A DNA stretch of 64,000 nt from Peptococcaceae bacterium BICA1-7. GTDB lineage: Bacteria > Bacillota > Desulfotomaculia > Desulfotomaculales > Desulfocucumaceae. How positions within the stretch are numbered: the stretch's first letter is position 1; each line of letters opens with the position of its first letter. The translations under genes were made by a program, and so were the position numbers. Shown here in pieces: positions 8,328 to 17,010 of this stretch. Below the pieces are notes generated by a model. It did no database searches. It saw only the letters and a program-made list of their open reading frames with translations, and was not told where the DNA came from. The stretch is from contig JUEB01000017.1 of assembly GCA_000802095.1 (NCBI GenBank), forward strand, positions 248,001 through 312,000, given 5' to 3'.

Positions 8328-8651
8328 ACTGACCTCCCCTGATACTGAATCAAAAAGCCGGACGTCTATTCCCGGCGAACGATTAATTTAAATTTAATTT
8401 GCAAATATACTTCGAAAACTCCATTTTTTTTAGGGGGTAAGGTTAAAAAAATAGTACTATAGTCCTATTTAACAAAAGAATAATTTTCCATCTTTAAAAA
8501 CAATAAAAAACACGGCCATGTCAAAGGCAATATCTGCCTAAGTAACAATAGCCGGGCATTTAAAAGGTATGTAGGCAATAATCATTTTGTATGCAGGAGC
8601 TCTTAATACCTCATCGTCAAAAGTTGAATAGCTGATTGAGCTGGTGAATAA
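8328..8651. other. Intergenic region, no gene seen
   Basis: This AT-rich stretch separates the receiver gene from the end of the c-di-GMP gene. No ORF with a ribosome-binding site was found. A segment near 8535-8570 recalls parts of a c-di-GMP-I riboswitch but lacks its core, and I do not call it. Confidence 0.35.
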
Positions 8652-11600
8652 TCAATTATTCATATCCCAGCAGCTTTTTTCCAGCAGCCGGATAAATACA
8701 GGCACCAGCTGCGGGTCGAACTGCGTCCCGGCATTCCTCTCCAGCTCCCTTAAGGCCTCTTCCAGAGACAAGGCCCTTCTGTACGGCCTGTCGCTTGTCA
8801 TGGCGTCGAAGGCATCGGTAATGGCCAGCATCCGGCATTCCAGAGGTATTTCCTCACCCTTGAGCCCAAGGGGGTAGCCGCCACCGTTCCACCATTCGTG
8901 GTGCTTTAAAATCCAGTCGGATATGGATGCCATATCGGGAAGGGACTGGGCTATTCGATGGCCTATTTCACAGTGCCTTTGCATATCATTCTTTTCTTTT
9001 TCGGTAAGGGGTCCGGGCTTAAAAAGGATAAGGTCAGGTATCCCCACCTTGCCTATGTCGTGAAACTGGGCTAAAAGCCTCATATTGGTGACTCTGTATT
9101 CAGGCAGTCCCATCTCTTTGGCCAGACCGGCCACAAGTCCCTGCATCCTCTCGGCATGACCCTCGGTAATAAAGTCCCTGGCCTCCATAGCCTTCATCAG
9201 GGTCATAACTATGGCGCTGCGGGCACTCTGGCTGCTGTGAAGTTTTTCCCTGTACATGTTATTGTCGGCCTCCCTGAAGACAAAGTTCAGGTCCATGTTT
9301 TTCCTGCTGACGGAAAAGCCCAGGGAAAGGCTAAGCGGCAGATCGGGATTGGCCGAATTCAAATCAGATACTGCCTCCCTTATTCTGCCGACGGCACTCT
9401 CGATCTCTGCCCTGCCGCTGTTTGGAAGGAGTATGGCGAACTCGTCGCCCCCTATGCGGGACACCACGTCACTGCTGCGAAAGGATATTTTAATAGCCTT
9501 CGCGGCGCCTTTCAGCAGCCTGTCCCCGGCCTCGTGCCCGAGGGTGTCATTTACCAGCTTAAGTCCATCCACATCGCACATTATAATACCTACCGGGTGA
9601 TGGCGCCCCCCGGACAGGCGGCTCATCTCCTGCTCGAAATACGCCCTGTTGTACAGGCCGGTGAGGGGGTCATGCAGGCTTAAAAACCTCAGCTGCTCCT
9701 CCGCCCGCTTCCTTTCGGTAACGTCACGGGCAACGCTTCTGAATCCACAAACCTTTCCCTCGGAATTTTTTATTGGGGAAACAGAGGCCTCCAGGTATCC
9801 CTGGGAGCCGTCCTTTTTAATTATCTCCCAGTCAAAGAGCTTTTCCGATAATCCAGTTTTGAATATTTTATTAAACACCTTAAACAGCCTGCCGATAACT
9901 TCCGGCGAGGTAAATTTGCGGTAATTGGCCCCGATAAGCTCCTGATACGAATATCCTGATATTATGCTGGCTGAACTGTTAATAAATGTTAGTGTGCCCG
10001 AGAGATTCACCTCAAAATAGCCGTCTTCTATGCTCGAAAGAATAGTCCTGTATTTCTCCTCACTTTCCCTCAGGCCCTCCTCAGCCCGCCTGCGCTCTGT
10101 AATATCGCTGGCAAAGCTAAGGATGGCCGGCCGGCCTTCCCAGGAGATAATAATCGAGCAAAGGTTTATCCACCTTATATCCCCTGCCCTGTCAATTACC
10201 CTGTAAGAATGGGTACTGGGCATTTCCTCACCTTTAAGTCTCCTTGTATACCTTTCAATCATTATTTGCCTGTCGTCTGGATGAATACAGTCCAGCAAGT
10301 ATCTGGAAAGATGCTCCTCCTTGGTGTAGCCGGCAAAGTTATAGGCTTTGGTATTACCGAATTTAAAGATTCCGTCCTGCACAACAAATATAGCCTCATT
10401 GGCGTTTTCCACCACCGTGCGGTATTTTTCCTCGGCGTCCCTCAGCGCCTCCTCGGCCTCTTTTTGCCTGCTTATATCCCGTATGCACTCTATCGCCCCG
10501 GTCTTGTTGCCGGAGCTGTCAAAAAAACCCGAGGCTATAATGCTTATATGGGCGCCCCTCCCGCTGTATACTTTTTCCGAATAGGTTTCTGTATGTAGCA
10601 AATTACCTTTCTTTTCTATAAGGCAGTAAAGCGATTCAGGCTCTATGCCCTCTGTATCTACCAGATCAATAAGCATGGGTCTGGATTCTCCATAGAAAGG
10701 CACGGCATAGGCATAGTCGCTCCGGCCAAGCATTTCCTCCTTTTTTATACCGGTCATATCTTCCATGGCCCTGTTCCAGGCTATAACCCTGCTTTCACCA
10801 TCAATAACCAGGGTAGCGTCCGGCAGGAAATCTATTATATCCTGAAAGCGGTGGTAGGCGGCGAGCACCATTTCTTCAGCCATCTTATGGTCGGTTATGT
10901 CTATTCCCAGATCCAGCACCAAGGGGGACCCGTCAATATCGCAAAAGGGATAGTTATATATCTGATAAATTCTTCCGGAGCGACTTACAGTCTCCCAGAC
11001 CTGGGGCTTTTGGGTTTTAAAGGGAAGGAAGGTCGGACACTCCTCGCAGGGAGCGCTCAGACCATGTATCACCTCGTAACAGTAACGGCCTTCAGGGTTG
11101 CCGTGTTGCTCCCTGAACAGCCTGTTGGCGAACGGTATGGTATAGTCCGGCGCCTGGAGATATATTATGGCCGGCAGCTCATCCAAAACTGAATAAAGCC
11201 TCCGGCGCTCAGCCCTCAGTACCTCCTCAACCCTTTTACGCCCGGTGATATCGTAAAGGATGCAGTAAATCCCTATAAAATTCCCATCATTATCACTTAC
11301 CCTGGTGCCGCTTAGCAAAACATTCAGCCTGCTGCCGTCCCTGTGCAGCATTTCCAGCTCCACATCGGAATTTTCCCCAACGACCACAGGGCATAAAAAC
11401 TGGCTGCTGAACAGATCATCATAGCCGGGCGCAATATACTCCCTGAATTCCCGGCCGGACACATCAGATCTGTTAAACCCCAATAAATCAATCCAGGCCT
11501 TATTTACATCGACAATGCGTCCTTCGCCGTCCAGGATCTGACAGCACATCTGCTCCTTTTCAGACCCTTGCAGATTTCTGAGCAGCACTACCTGCCGGCG

Positions 11601-11672
11601 CAGCTCCTCCAGCTCATTTATTAAATCCTCTTTTGACCTGTCCCAGTCGTTCAAGCGGCTCTTTCCTTTCAA
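8652..11672 (-). CDS. Multi-PAS GGDEF/HD-GYP cyclic-di-GMP signalling protein
   Basis: This 1006-residue cytoplasmic sensor has several PAS domains (about 35-155, 165-265, 275-400, 415-535, 540-660), each ending in the usual DITxRKxAE linker. A GGDEF domain follows with an intact signature (SRIGGDEFAILL) and then an HD-GYP domain with HDIGKVGI, HHEWWNGGGYP and DAFDAMTSDRPYR. It therefore combines a plausible diguanylate cyclase with a plausible c-di-GMP phosphodiesterase. No membrane segment is seen. One PAS contains a CEECPTF motif that could bind a metal or cluster (inference). The gene stands alone. Confidence 0.93.
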   Translation of the reverse strand: MKGKSRLNDWDRSKEDLINELEELRRQVVLLRNLQGSEKEQMCCQILDGEGRIVDVNKAWIDLLGFNRSDVSGREFREYIAPGYDDLFSSQFLCPVVVGENSDVELEMLHRDGSRLNVLLSGTRVSDNDGNFIGIYCILYDITGRKRVEEVLRAERRRLYSVLDELPAIIYLQAPDYTIPFANRLFREQHGNPEGRYCYEVIHGLSAPCEECPTFLPFKTQKPQVWETVSRSGRIYQIYNYPFCDIDGSPLVLDLGIDITDHKMAEEMVLAAYHRFQDIIDFLPDATLVIDGESRVIAWNRAMEDMTGIKKEEMLGRSDYAYAVPFYGESRPMLIDLVDTEGIEPESLYCLIEKKGNLLHTETYSEKVYSGRGAHISIIASGFFDSSGNKTGAIECIRDISRQKEAEEALRDAEEKYRTVVENANEAIFVVQDGIFKFGNTKAYNFAGYTKEEHLSRYLLDCIHPDDRQIMIERYTRRLKGEEMPSTHSYRVIDRAGDIRWINLCSIIISWEGRPAILSFASDITERRRAEEGLRESEEKYRTILSSIEDGYFEVNLSGTLTFINSSASIISGYSYQELIGANYRKFTSPEVIGRLFKVFNKIFKTGLSEKLFDWEIIKKDGSQGYLEASVSPIKNSEGKVCGFRSVARDVTERKRAEEQLRFLSLHDPLTGLYNRAYFEQEMSRLSGGRHHPVGIIMCDVDGLKLVNDTLGHEAGDRLLKGAAKAIKISFRSSDVVSRIGGDEFAILLPNSGRAEIESAVGRIREAVSDLNSANPDLPLSLSLGFSVSRKNMDLNFVFREADNNMYREKLHSSQSARSAIVMTLMKAMEARDFITEGHAERMQGLVAGLAKEMGLPEYRVTNMRLLAQFHDIGKVGIPDLILFKPGPLTEKEKNDMQRHCEIGHRIAQSLPDMASISDWILKHHEWWNGGGYPLGLKGEEIPLECRMLAITDAFDAMTSDRPYRRALSLEEALRELERNAGTQFDPQLVPVFIRLLEKSCWDMNN

Positions 11673-12047
11673 TATAACCCGGCCTGCTATAAGTCATGCT
11701 CACTGCCCTTTTGACCCTGACTTCCAGTAAGTAAATTACCACATTACCTATATCAGAACATCAAATTATGTCAAATTACTATCATAACAGCATAATAACA
11801 GAGAGTGCACCTCACATTCAATATAATCATTCCTAAAACTTCATATTATAATGTTTAATTATTATACACTTATCAAAAAAATAGGCTGGAAGTAGAAATA
11901 GTATGGTGTTTTGAGCCTAATATGCCAGGCTGCATATATATGTCCGGACCACCGGACCAGTAGAAAAACATTGTTAGGGCGCTTTTAATCACCTTCAGCC
12001 CTCCCTGCCAGTATTATGTAATATATTAAGATAAAGGATTGCTGCAC
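11673..12047. other. Intergenic region, no gene seen
   Basis: This AT-rich spacer lies between divergent genes. A small hairpin (GTCCGGACCACCGGAC) occurs near 11943-11958. Nothing else was recognised. Confidence 0.35.
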
Positions 12048-12491
12048 ATGTTTAGCTGCTACAAAAAATTGCGCCTAAGGAAAAATAATTCCCGTGAGAT
12101 AATACCCGTTCAATGCCCGGCTGTTCAGGAAGACAGCATCACCCTGTCCCTGCCCATGCTTGAAATTACCCTGACCAGAAAGCTGAATACCGATGTTCCC
12201 CACGAGGTTTCAATCGTAGTCCCCCGGGCCGAAATAAGGTGCGGCGAAGGATCGGCTGAATGGATATACAGCAGCATAACTGTGGTTCATGCCCCCAGAC
12301 ACCCTATAGCCGGAGAACAGTCCCCGGGGGCAGAGGAAATCAACCCCGGTGGGGCCTCCCTTCCCGCCCCTATAGAAATGCCCTCCGGCACAGAAAATAA
12401 AAGCCCCCCCAAAGCAGGTGCTGCCGGTGAGCTTTCCATTAACGGCTGCAGAATGCAGCCTTCTATTAAAGTGAACTACAGGGGCAGATAA
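12048..12491 (+). CDS. Hypothetical protein (147 aa)
   Basis: I do not recognise this protein. The ATG at 12048 has AAAGGA nine bases upstream; a TTG three codons earlier is possible. The first half is strand-rich (SITLSLPMLEITLTRKL, EVSIVVPRAEI). The second half is Pro/Gly/Ala-rich and looks disordered. It lies alone between two c-di-GMP genes on the other strand. A longer frame on the opposite strand (12210-12587) overlaps it, and I consider that frame spurious. Confidence 0.5.
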   Translation: MFSCYKKLRLRKNNSREIIPVQCPAVQEDSITLSLPMLEITLTRKLNTDVPHEVSIVVPRAEIRCGEGSAEWIYSSITVVHAPRHPIAGEQSPGAEEINPGGASLPAPIEMPSGTENKSPPKAGAAGELSINGCRMQPSIKVNYRGR

Positions 12492-12525
12492 AAATTTTCT
12501 CCACTGGCCACAGGTGTGCCAAGAA

Positions 12526-14844
12526 TTATATTTCCCGGGAAATTCTTCTTTCACGGACATAAACGCTCCCTTCCAGAGACTTGGCATACTTCTTCAGTCC
12601 TGTGGCCTCCCGGGATATGCTGTTTATGGTGTGTGCAAGGCCTGAGTTAACCTCCACCAGCGCCATTGACACTGATACAAAGGGAAACCAACAGTCCTTG
12701 CCATCTCTGTCCATCCCTTTTACTCCTTTTTTGACCCTGTCTTCCACAGGATAGTAAGCAGGCACCAGCCTGTCAAAATACCTTATTGTTTTCCTGCATA
12801 TTTCTTCCACCCTGTCATTGGAAGTGATCAGGACAAAGTCATCTCCCCCCAGGTGTCCCACAAAATCTTCAGGGCTGCCGCACTTTCTGCATACACCGGA
12901 CAAAATCTTTGAGGTAAAGAGAAGCAGGTGGTCACCACTTTCAAAACCATACCTGTCATTATAGGACTTGAAGTTATCCAGGTCCACATAAACCAGCACA
13001 AAGGGCTTTTCCCCCGTGAGCCTTGCATTTATCTCTTCCTCAATAGCATTGTTGCCTGGCATCCCGGTCAGCGGATTGGCCCCTCTGGCAAATTCCAGCT
13101 GGCTGCGGGTAAGCGAGTTCATAAGGTTCTGTACGGTAATTATACCGGCATACCGGCCGTTCCTGGTAACTATGATATTGTCATATATCTTTGACTTCTC
13201 CCTGGACATGGCGGCCTGTGACACTGTTTCCACCGGGGTGACGCTGTCTATTATCATGGGCAGCCTGTCCATCATACTGGTAACCGGCCGGTTTGAATAT
13301 AGGGCAACTCCATACCGGGAGCTGAGATGTCCGTACAAATACTGTTTCATTACAAGGCCCCTGGGTCTTCCTCCCTCAGCCACCACCACCCCGTTAAAGC
13401 CTGACCTCTCCAGCCTTTCCCGGACGGTTCCCACAGGTGTTTCCGGGGCTACCACCATACATTCCTCCACAATGTCTGCCACCGGTATGGAGTGCCGCCA
13501 GGCCAGTTGCTTACGGCGGTTGGAAAGCCTGGCTATATAAATAGTAATATCGATTTCCGGGTGCTTCTTGGGATAAGAGGGCCTGCCAAGATAGTATCCC
13601 TGGCCATAGTGAACCCCCATTTTAATCAGCGTCCTCAGTTCACTTTCAGTTTCAATCCCCTCGGCAATAATAAATGACCCTATCTTTTCGGCAAAGGCAG
13701 TGAAAGTTTCCATCATGGCCTTTTTTACAGGATCACTGTCAACTCCGCGCACCAGGGACATATCTATTTTTATGTAGTCCGGCCTCACCTGGGCAATGGC
13801 CTGCAGGCTGGAAAACCCGGCCCCGGCATCGTCTATGGCCACCAGATATCCCTGTCCCCGGTAGTGCCCCAGGGTGCGCTTAAAGTTGGGCATGGCCCTT
13901 AAGTCGGCCTGCTCGGTTATCTCAAATACAATATTCCTCTGGCTCAGTCCACTTTGCCTTATTGTATTTATTGTTTCACCCTTCACAAAGTTGGGGTCGC
14001 TTATGGTTAGCGGGTTTATATTAAGGAAAACCTTTTCATCCCGGCCAATATCACCAAGATTTTTAATGGCCAGATACCGGCAAACCCTCTCCACTGGATA
14101 AAGAAGATTAACTTCGGCAGCAAAGTTAAATATTACCTGGGGCGACCTGAAATGGCTGTCCCCCGGCCCCCGGGTGAGCGCCTCCCAGCCCAGGACCGTA
14201 CCGGTGGAAAGTGACACTATGGGCTGGTACTTGATTTCAAACTTTTTCCCCTCCAGCAAAAGGTTAAACTCCTCCAGCATTTTGGCATTCTTGGGATCCT
14301 GCCGCCCCCGGGCGTTTTTCTGAGCTTCCCGCATCGCAGAGTAAAGCTTAACATCAATTGTCCCAGCCCCTCCGGGGCAAATGGCGGCGCAGCCGAGGTG
14401 AATATCTATAGCCACGCCGGCCTCGCTGTAAATAGCCCTGTTGAGAGAGTCCTTCAGGGCCACCTGCCAGGATATTGTTATCTTGCTTAAAACCTCCCGG
14501 GACAGTTCTCCTGAGTAAGTATAAAAAACTATAAACTCATCCCCCAGGAGCCTGTCCACAGCAAGTATCTCCTCTCCGTGAGGAATGAGGCCGGGAGCTT
14601 TTCTCTCCAGAAGGCCCGCAGTGTGCCTTAAAAGTTTGTCGGCAGCTCCCGGTCCGACTATCTGCTCAATTAGCCGGAAGTCGGTGATATCAATATATAT
14701 CAATACCAGGGATTTCCCTACTGACAAACGGTTATCAACCTTAGCCGTAAACTGACTGAGATAGCTTCTAAACGGGGATGCCTCAAAATCGTATACAGTA
14801 CGTCTGCCAGTTTTTTTAAGCCTGTCAATAATCTTCCGGACCAT
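12526..14844 (-). CDS. GGDEF-EAL-CBS-GGDEF cyclic-di-GMP protein
   Basis: This protein of about 772 residues has four modules. First is a degenerate GGDEF domain (signature reads LGDEF). Second is an EAL domain with EALTR, NINPLT, EITEQ, IDDAGAGFSSL and the YIKID and AEGIE segments, so it is probably an active phosphodiesterase. Third is a pair of CBS motifs, and last is a second GGDEF-like domain with GGDDF. CBS domains suggest nucleotide control. The ATG at 14844 is preceded by GGAGTGGGG. An ATG 24 bases further upstream has no clear ribosome-binding site. It is a single gene, convergent with nothing close. Confidence 0.9.
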   Translation of the reverse strand: MVRKIIDRLKKTGRRTVYDFEASPFRSYLSQFTAKVDNRLSVGKSLVLIYIDITDFRLIEQIVGPGAADKLLRHTAGLLERKAPGLIPHGEEILAVDRLLGDEFIVFYTYSGELSREVLSKITISWQVALKDSLNRAIYSEAGVAIDIHLGCAAICPGGAGTIDVKLYSAMREAQKNARGRQDPKNAKMLEEFNLLLEGKKFEIKYQPIVSLSTGTVLGWEALTRGPGDSHFRSPQVIFNFAAEVNLLYPVERVCRYLAIKNLGDIGRDEKVFLNINPLTISDPNFVKGETINTIRQSGLSQRNIVFEITEQADLRAMPNFKRTLGHYRGQGYLVAIDDAGAGFSSLQAIAQVRPDYIKIDMSLVRGVDSDPVKKAMMETFTAFAEKIGSFIIAEGIETESELRTLIKMGVHYGQGYYLGRPSYPKKHPEIDITIYIARLSNRRKQLAWRHSIPVADIVEECMVVAPETPVGTVRERLERSGFNGVVVAEGGRPRGLVMKQYLYGHLSSRYGVALYSNRPVTSMMDRLPMIIDSVTPVETVSQAAMSREKSKIYDNIIVTRNGRYAGIITVQNLMNSLTRSQLEFARGANPLTGMPGNNAIEEEINARLTGEKPFVLVYVDLDNFKSYNDRYGFESGDHLLLFTSKILSGVCRKCGSPEDFVGHLGGDDFVLITSNDRVEEICRKTIRYFDRLVPAYYPVEDRVKKGVKGMDRDGKDCWFPFVSVSMALVEVNSGLAHTINSISREATGLKKYAKSLEGSVYVRERRISREI

Positions 14845-14981
14845 GGCATATATACCCCACTCCGACATAATATTTCTAACTAACCAATTTTACCTAAAGG
14901 TCGTTAAAGAAAGATTAAGACAGTATTAATTATAAAAAAACCGCCCTACGGACAGACAGCCATCAGCTATCAGCCGTAAAG

Positions 14982-15425
14982 CTATCTCACCACCAGCACC
15001 GGGCATCTGGAACGCTGGACAACCTTGTTGCTCACACTTCCAATCAGCCAGGCCTCCATGTCATCCAGGCTCCTGCTGCCAATGATGATAAGTTTATAGT
15101 CCCCCTGTTCGGCCTCTCTTAAAATCTCCACCGCAGGGTCCCCCCAAACAGTTTTTTCGGAGAGGGCAACATCCGTCTGGGCAAAATGCCCGGAAGCGTT
15201 TTTTAGCACCCTTATACCAAAACTTTCAACCCTGCCCTTTATTTCTCCATATATATCCGTAGACCCCTCCCGGCCCGGGTCCAGTACCTCCATGGGCAAG
15301 GGCAGCTGCATTACATGCAACAGAACCACCTCGGAGCCGAATTTAGCAGCCACCCTGGAGGCAGTTTTGGCCAGCAGCACCGAGATGTTGGATCCGTCAA
15401 CAGGTACCAGTATTTTCCCAAACAC
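14982..15425 (-). CDS. Universal stress protein (UspA family)
   Basis: This 147-residue protein has the UspA fold: start FGKILVPVDGS, later LLHVMQL, and the ATP-binding-type end (IIIGSRSLDDMEAWLIGSVS, then KVVQRSRCPVLVV, matching the G-2X-G-9X-G(S/T) pattern). I chose the GTG at 15425 because AAAGGGGG lies 8 bases upstream and the protein then starts as family members do. A longer frame to 15503 runs through a terminator hairpin and is not credible. Upstream on the same strand are two terminators and a cobalamin riboswitch. Confidence 0.9.
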   Translation of the reverse strand: MFGKILVPVDGSNISVLLAKTASRVAAKFGSEVVLLHVMQLPLPMEVLDPGREGSTDIYGEIKGRVESFGIRVLKNASGHFAQTDVALSEKTVWGDPAVEILREAEQGDYKLIIIGSRSLDDMEAWLIGSVSNKVVQRSRCPVLVVR

Positions 15426-15469
15426 AGGTCCTACCCCCTTTATTACAAATATTTCTATAATAATAGCAT

Positions 15470-15500
15470 AAAAAAACATTTCCGGCGGAAAACCGCCGGA
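15470..15500 (-). terminator. Terminator upstream of the UspA gene
   Basis: A perfect 8-bp stem (TCCGGCGG/CCGCCGGA) with a 4-base loop is followed on the minus strand by a T-run (15471-15476). It lies only 45 bases before the uspA start. Confidence 0.75.
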
Positions 15501-15581
15501 CAATACATGGAATATGGAGTTGGGTTTAAGGATTACAGTATAAAAATGTAAAAAATAAGAAATAAGTACTCCCTGTACATG

Positions 15582-15607
15582 AAAAGCCCGGCTATAAAGC
15601 CGGGCTT
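15582..15607 (-). terminator. Terminator following the cobalamin riboswitch
   Basis: A 10-bp stem (AAGCCCGGCT/AGCCGGGCTT) with an ATAA loop and a T-run on the minus strand. It lies about 70 bases downstream of the B12 box and could be the riboswitch expression platform. Confidence 0.8.
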
Positions 15608-15659
15608 AAAAGGTAATAAACCTTTTTTATTTCGCCAACGCCAGGCCTTTCTGCGGAAG

Positions 15660-15845
15660 GCTGCAAAAGCAGCGCCCAGGCAGGTCTCCTGACTCACGGA
15701 TCAACACATGCCCCTCGCCTTCCCGGATTATAAAAACCCAGTGGCACTATGAGAAGCCGCTTCCCGTATACAGTGGCCGGACCGTCCGGGATTCTCACCC
15801 GGTTCCCTTTTCACCCCCGTGATTGCGGGGGAACCTGAACAGCGT
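15660..15845 (-). promoter_or_regulatory. Cobalamin (B12) riboswitch
   Basis: Read on the minus strand, the region contains the B12 box (AGTCAGGAGACCTGCCTG at 15677-15694). It also has the conserved core GGGTGAGAATCCCGGACGG and GCCACTG and a GC-rich helix at the 5' end (CCCCCGCAATCACGGGGG). The order and spacing fit the adenosylcobalamin-type aptamer. A terminator follows at 15582-15607, as expected for transcriptional control. The next gene on this strand is uspA, which is not a usual B12 target, so the riboswitch appears to be orphaned. Confidence 0.9.
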
Positions 15846-16025
15846 ATGAAATTATTAATATAATACCAGTTGAGGGGGTATTTGTCCAATAGTTTTAAAA
15901 ACACCCAACAGAACATACCCTTACTACCCTAATCGAATAAAAAAGAAGCCCCGGTAAAAAATATCTTACAGCACTGCATTTTAGGCATTTAATCAATGTA
16001 GAGGCAAAAAAAGGAGGTGACGGCA

Positions 16026-16262
16026 TTGACCGACAGGCAGGTTACCGTCTACACCACCCCTACTTGACCCCACTGCCGAACGGTGAAAGAGTTTCTTTCA
16101 CAAAAAGGTGTCAGCTATACTGAACACGATGTGGCCAAAGACCAGCGGGCCAGGGAGGATATGCTCCGCAAGGCAGGCCGCATGGCTGTTCCCACTATAA
16201 CAGTGGGCGACCAGGTAGTGGTAGGTTTCAACCCCAGTGAGCTGGAAAAGCTGCTGCACTAA
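16026..16262 (+). CDS. Selenocysteine-containing glutaredoxin-like protein (in-frame TGA)
   Basis: This small redox protein of 78 residues is interrupted by an in-frame TGA (16065-16067) exactly where glutaredoxins carry the first active-site cysteine: VYTTPT-U-PHC. The rest is a normal glutaredoxin/NrdH fold with a VPTI motif (MAVPTITVGDQVVVGF). Reading TGA as selenocysteine gives a UxxC active site; selenoproteins of this type (called Uxx-star glutaredoxin-like proteins) are known in anaerobes. The TTG start has an excellent Shine-Dalgarno (AAGGAGGTGA, 16011-16020). A hairpin 16 to 34 bases after the TGA (16083-16101) is a good bacterial SECIS candidate. No selA/selB/selC gene is in the window. 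The alternative is a nonsense mutation, but the intact downstream frame argues against it. Confidence 0.87.
16083..16101 (+). promoter_or_regulatory. SECIS-like hairpin
   Basis: A perfect 8-bp stem (GTGAAAGA/TCTTTCAC) carries a GTT loop whose first base is G. The loop G lies 24 bases after the TGA. Bacterial SECIS elements need a stem-loop with a G at the start of the loop at about this distance. It is within the coding sequence. Confidence 0.7.
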
Positions 16263-16282
16263 ATAATCGCCCTGCGGGCGGT

Positions 16283-16328
16283 GCCGTCTTTACAGACGGC
16301 GGAATCCAGAATTCAGAATCCAGAATGG
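16283..16328. repeat. Dispersed GAATCCAG-type repeat with hairpin (copy 1)
   Basis: A hairpin (GCCGTC/GACGGC) is followed by heptamer-like repeats (GGAATCCAGAATTCAGAAT). A near-identical arrangement occurs at 33458-33509, and related repeats occur elsewhere in the window. Confidence 0.75.
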
Positions 16329-16368
16329 TGAAGGCATTCCTTTGCTGCATACCACGTGAAATAAAAAC

Positions 16369-16406
16369 AACAGGGCGCCCTTAACTTTATTGAAGGGCGC
16401 CCTGTT
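16369..16406 (-). terminator. Terminator of the thioredoxin gene
   Basis: A 14-bp perfect stem (AACAGGGCGCCCTT/AAGGGCGCCCTGTT), with a T-run on the minus strand, follows the thioredoxin stop. Confidence 0.85.
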
Positions 16407-16428
16407 GATTCATCCTGTCATAATAATG

Positions 16429-16746
16429 TTACAGAACACTTTCCAGTTTTCTGGCCAGCACGCTTTTCTGGGTGAAGCCCACCATCTGCTCCACCACCTG
16501 CCCGCTTTTGAATATAATCAGGGTGGGTATGCTCATAATACCGTATTTTCTGGCCAGATCCTGGTTATTATCCACATTGACCTTGGCCACCTTGACCCTT
16601 CCCTCAAACTCCTTGGTTATTTCCTCTATAACCGGAGCCAGACTCCTGCACGGGCCGCACCAGGGAGCCCAAAAATCAACCAGCACCGGCTTATCAGACT
16701 TAATTACTTCCTGATCAAAAGAGCTATCCACTATTTCAACGGCCAC
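16429..16746 (-). CDS. trxA: Thioredoxin
   Basis: This 105-residue classical thioredoxin has the active site WCGPC (in VDFWAPWCGPCRS), the cis-proline region MSIPTLIIF and the terminal GFTQKS segment. It reduces protein disulfides in the cytoplasm. It is one of two thioredoxins in the window (the other is at 39335-39664). It is convergent with the Sec-glutaredoxin gene. An FmdB zinc ribbon and a ferredoxin gene lie upstream on the same strand. Confidence 0.96.
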   Translation of the reverse strand: MAVEIVDSSFDQEVIKSDKPVLVDFWAPWCGPCRSLAPVIEEITKEFEGRVKVAKVNVDNNQDLARKYGIMSIPTLIIFKSGQVVEQMVGFTQKSVLARKLESVL

Positions 16747-16799
16747 CAGCTAATCCCCCTTTTTTTCTGTATAGGCCCACGGCCTATTTGCTAAATACC

Positions 16800-16997
16800 T
16801 CAGCCTCCCCGGAGCCCGGATGAACCGGAGTTTCCTGTGGAACACCCCGACCCGGTCCGCACTGAGCAGCCCGTGATTAGCTGCTCAACCTCTTTTGTGC
16901 CGCACTCAGGGCATACAACCTTATCCCTCTCGGACATTCCGGTCAGAACTGCAAATTTATGCCCGCACTTGCTGCAGCGAAAATCGTATATAGGCAT
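16800..16997 (-). CDS. FmdB-family zinc ribbon protein
   Basis: This 65-residue protein has the FmdB-type zinc ribbon MPIYDFRCSKCGHKF, then VVCPECG, giving two CxxC pairs for one zinc. A short Gly/Ser-rich tail contains two more cysteines. The family is widespread and is thought to be regulatory, but its biochemical role is not settled. It starts 13 bases after the stop of the ferredoxin gene and is probably co-transcribed with it. Confidence 0.88.
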   Translation of the reverse strand: MPIYDFRCSKCGHKFAVLTGMSERDKVVCPECGTKEVEQLITGCSVRTGSGCSTGNSGSSGLRGG

Positions 16998-17010
16998 TTT
17001 GTCACCTCAC

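Noticed and set aside
8535-8570. Possible c-di-GMP-I riboswitch (AAAGGCAA ... AGCCGGGC)
   Set aside because: The end pieces are similar but the core helix and GACGCAAAGC motif are absent, and no gene follows on that strand.
12210-12587. A 125-aa minus-strand frame overlapping the hypothetical gene at 12048-12491
   Set aside because: No ribosome-binding site, odd composition, and it overlaps the end of the c-di-GMP gene.
15428-15503. N-terminal extension of the UspA protein
   Set aside because: It crosses a terminator hairpin and adds residues not in UspA proteins; a GTG with an RBS lies downstream.
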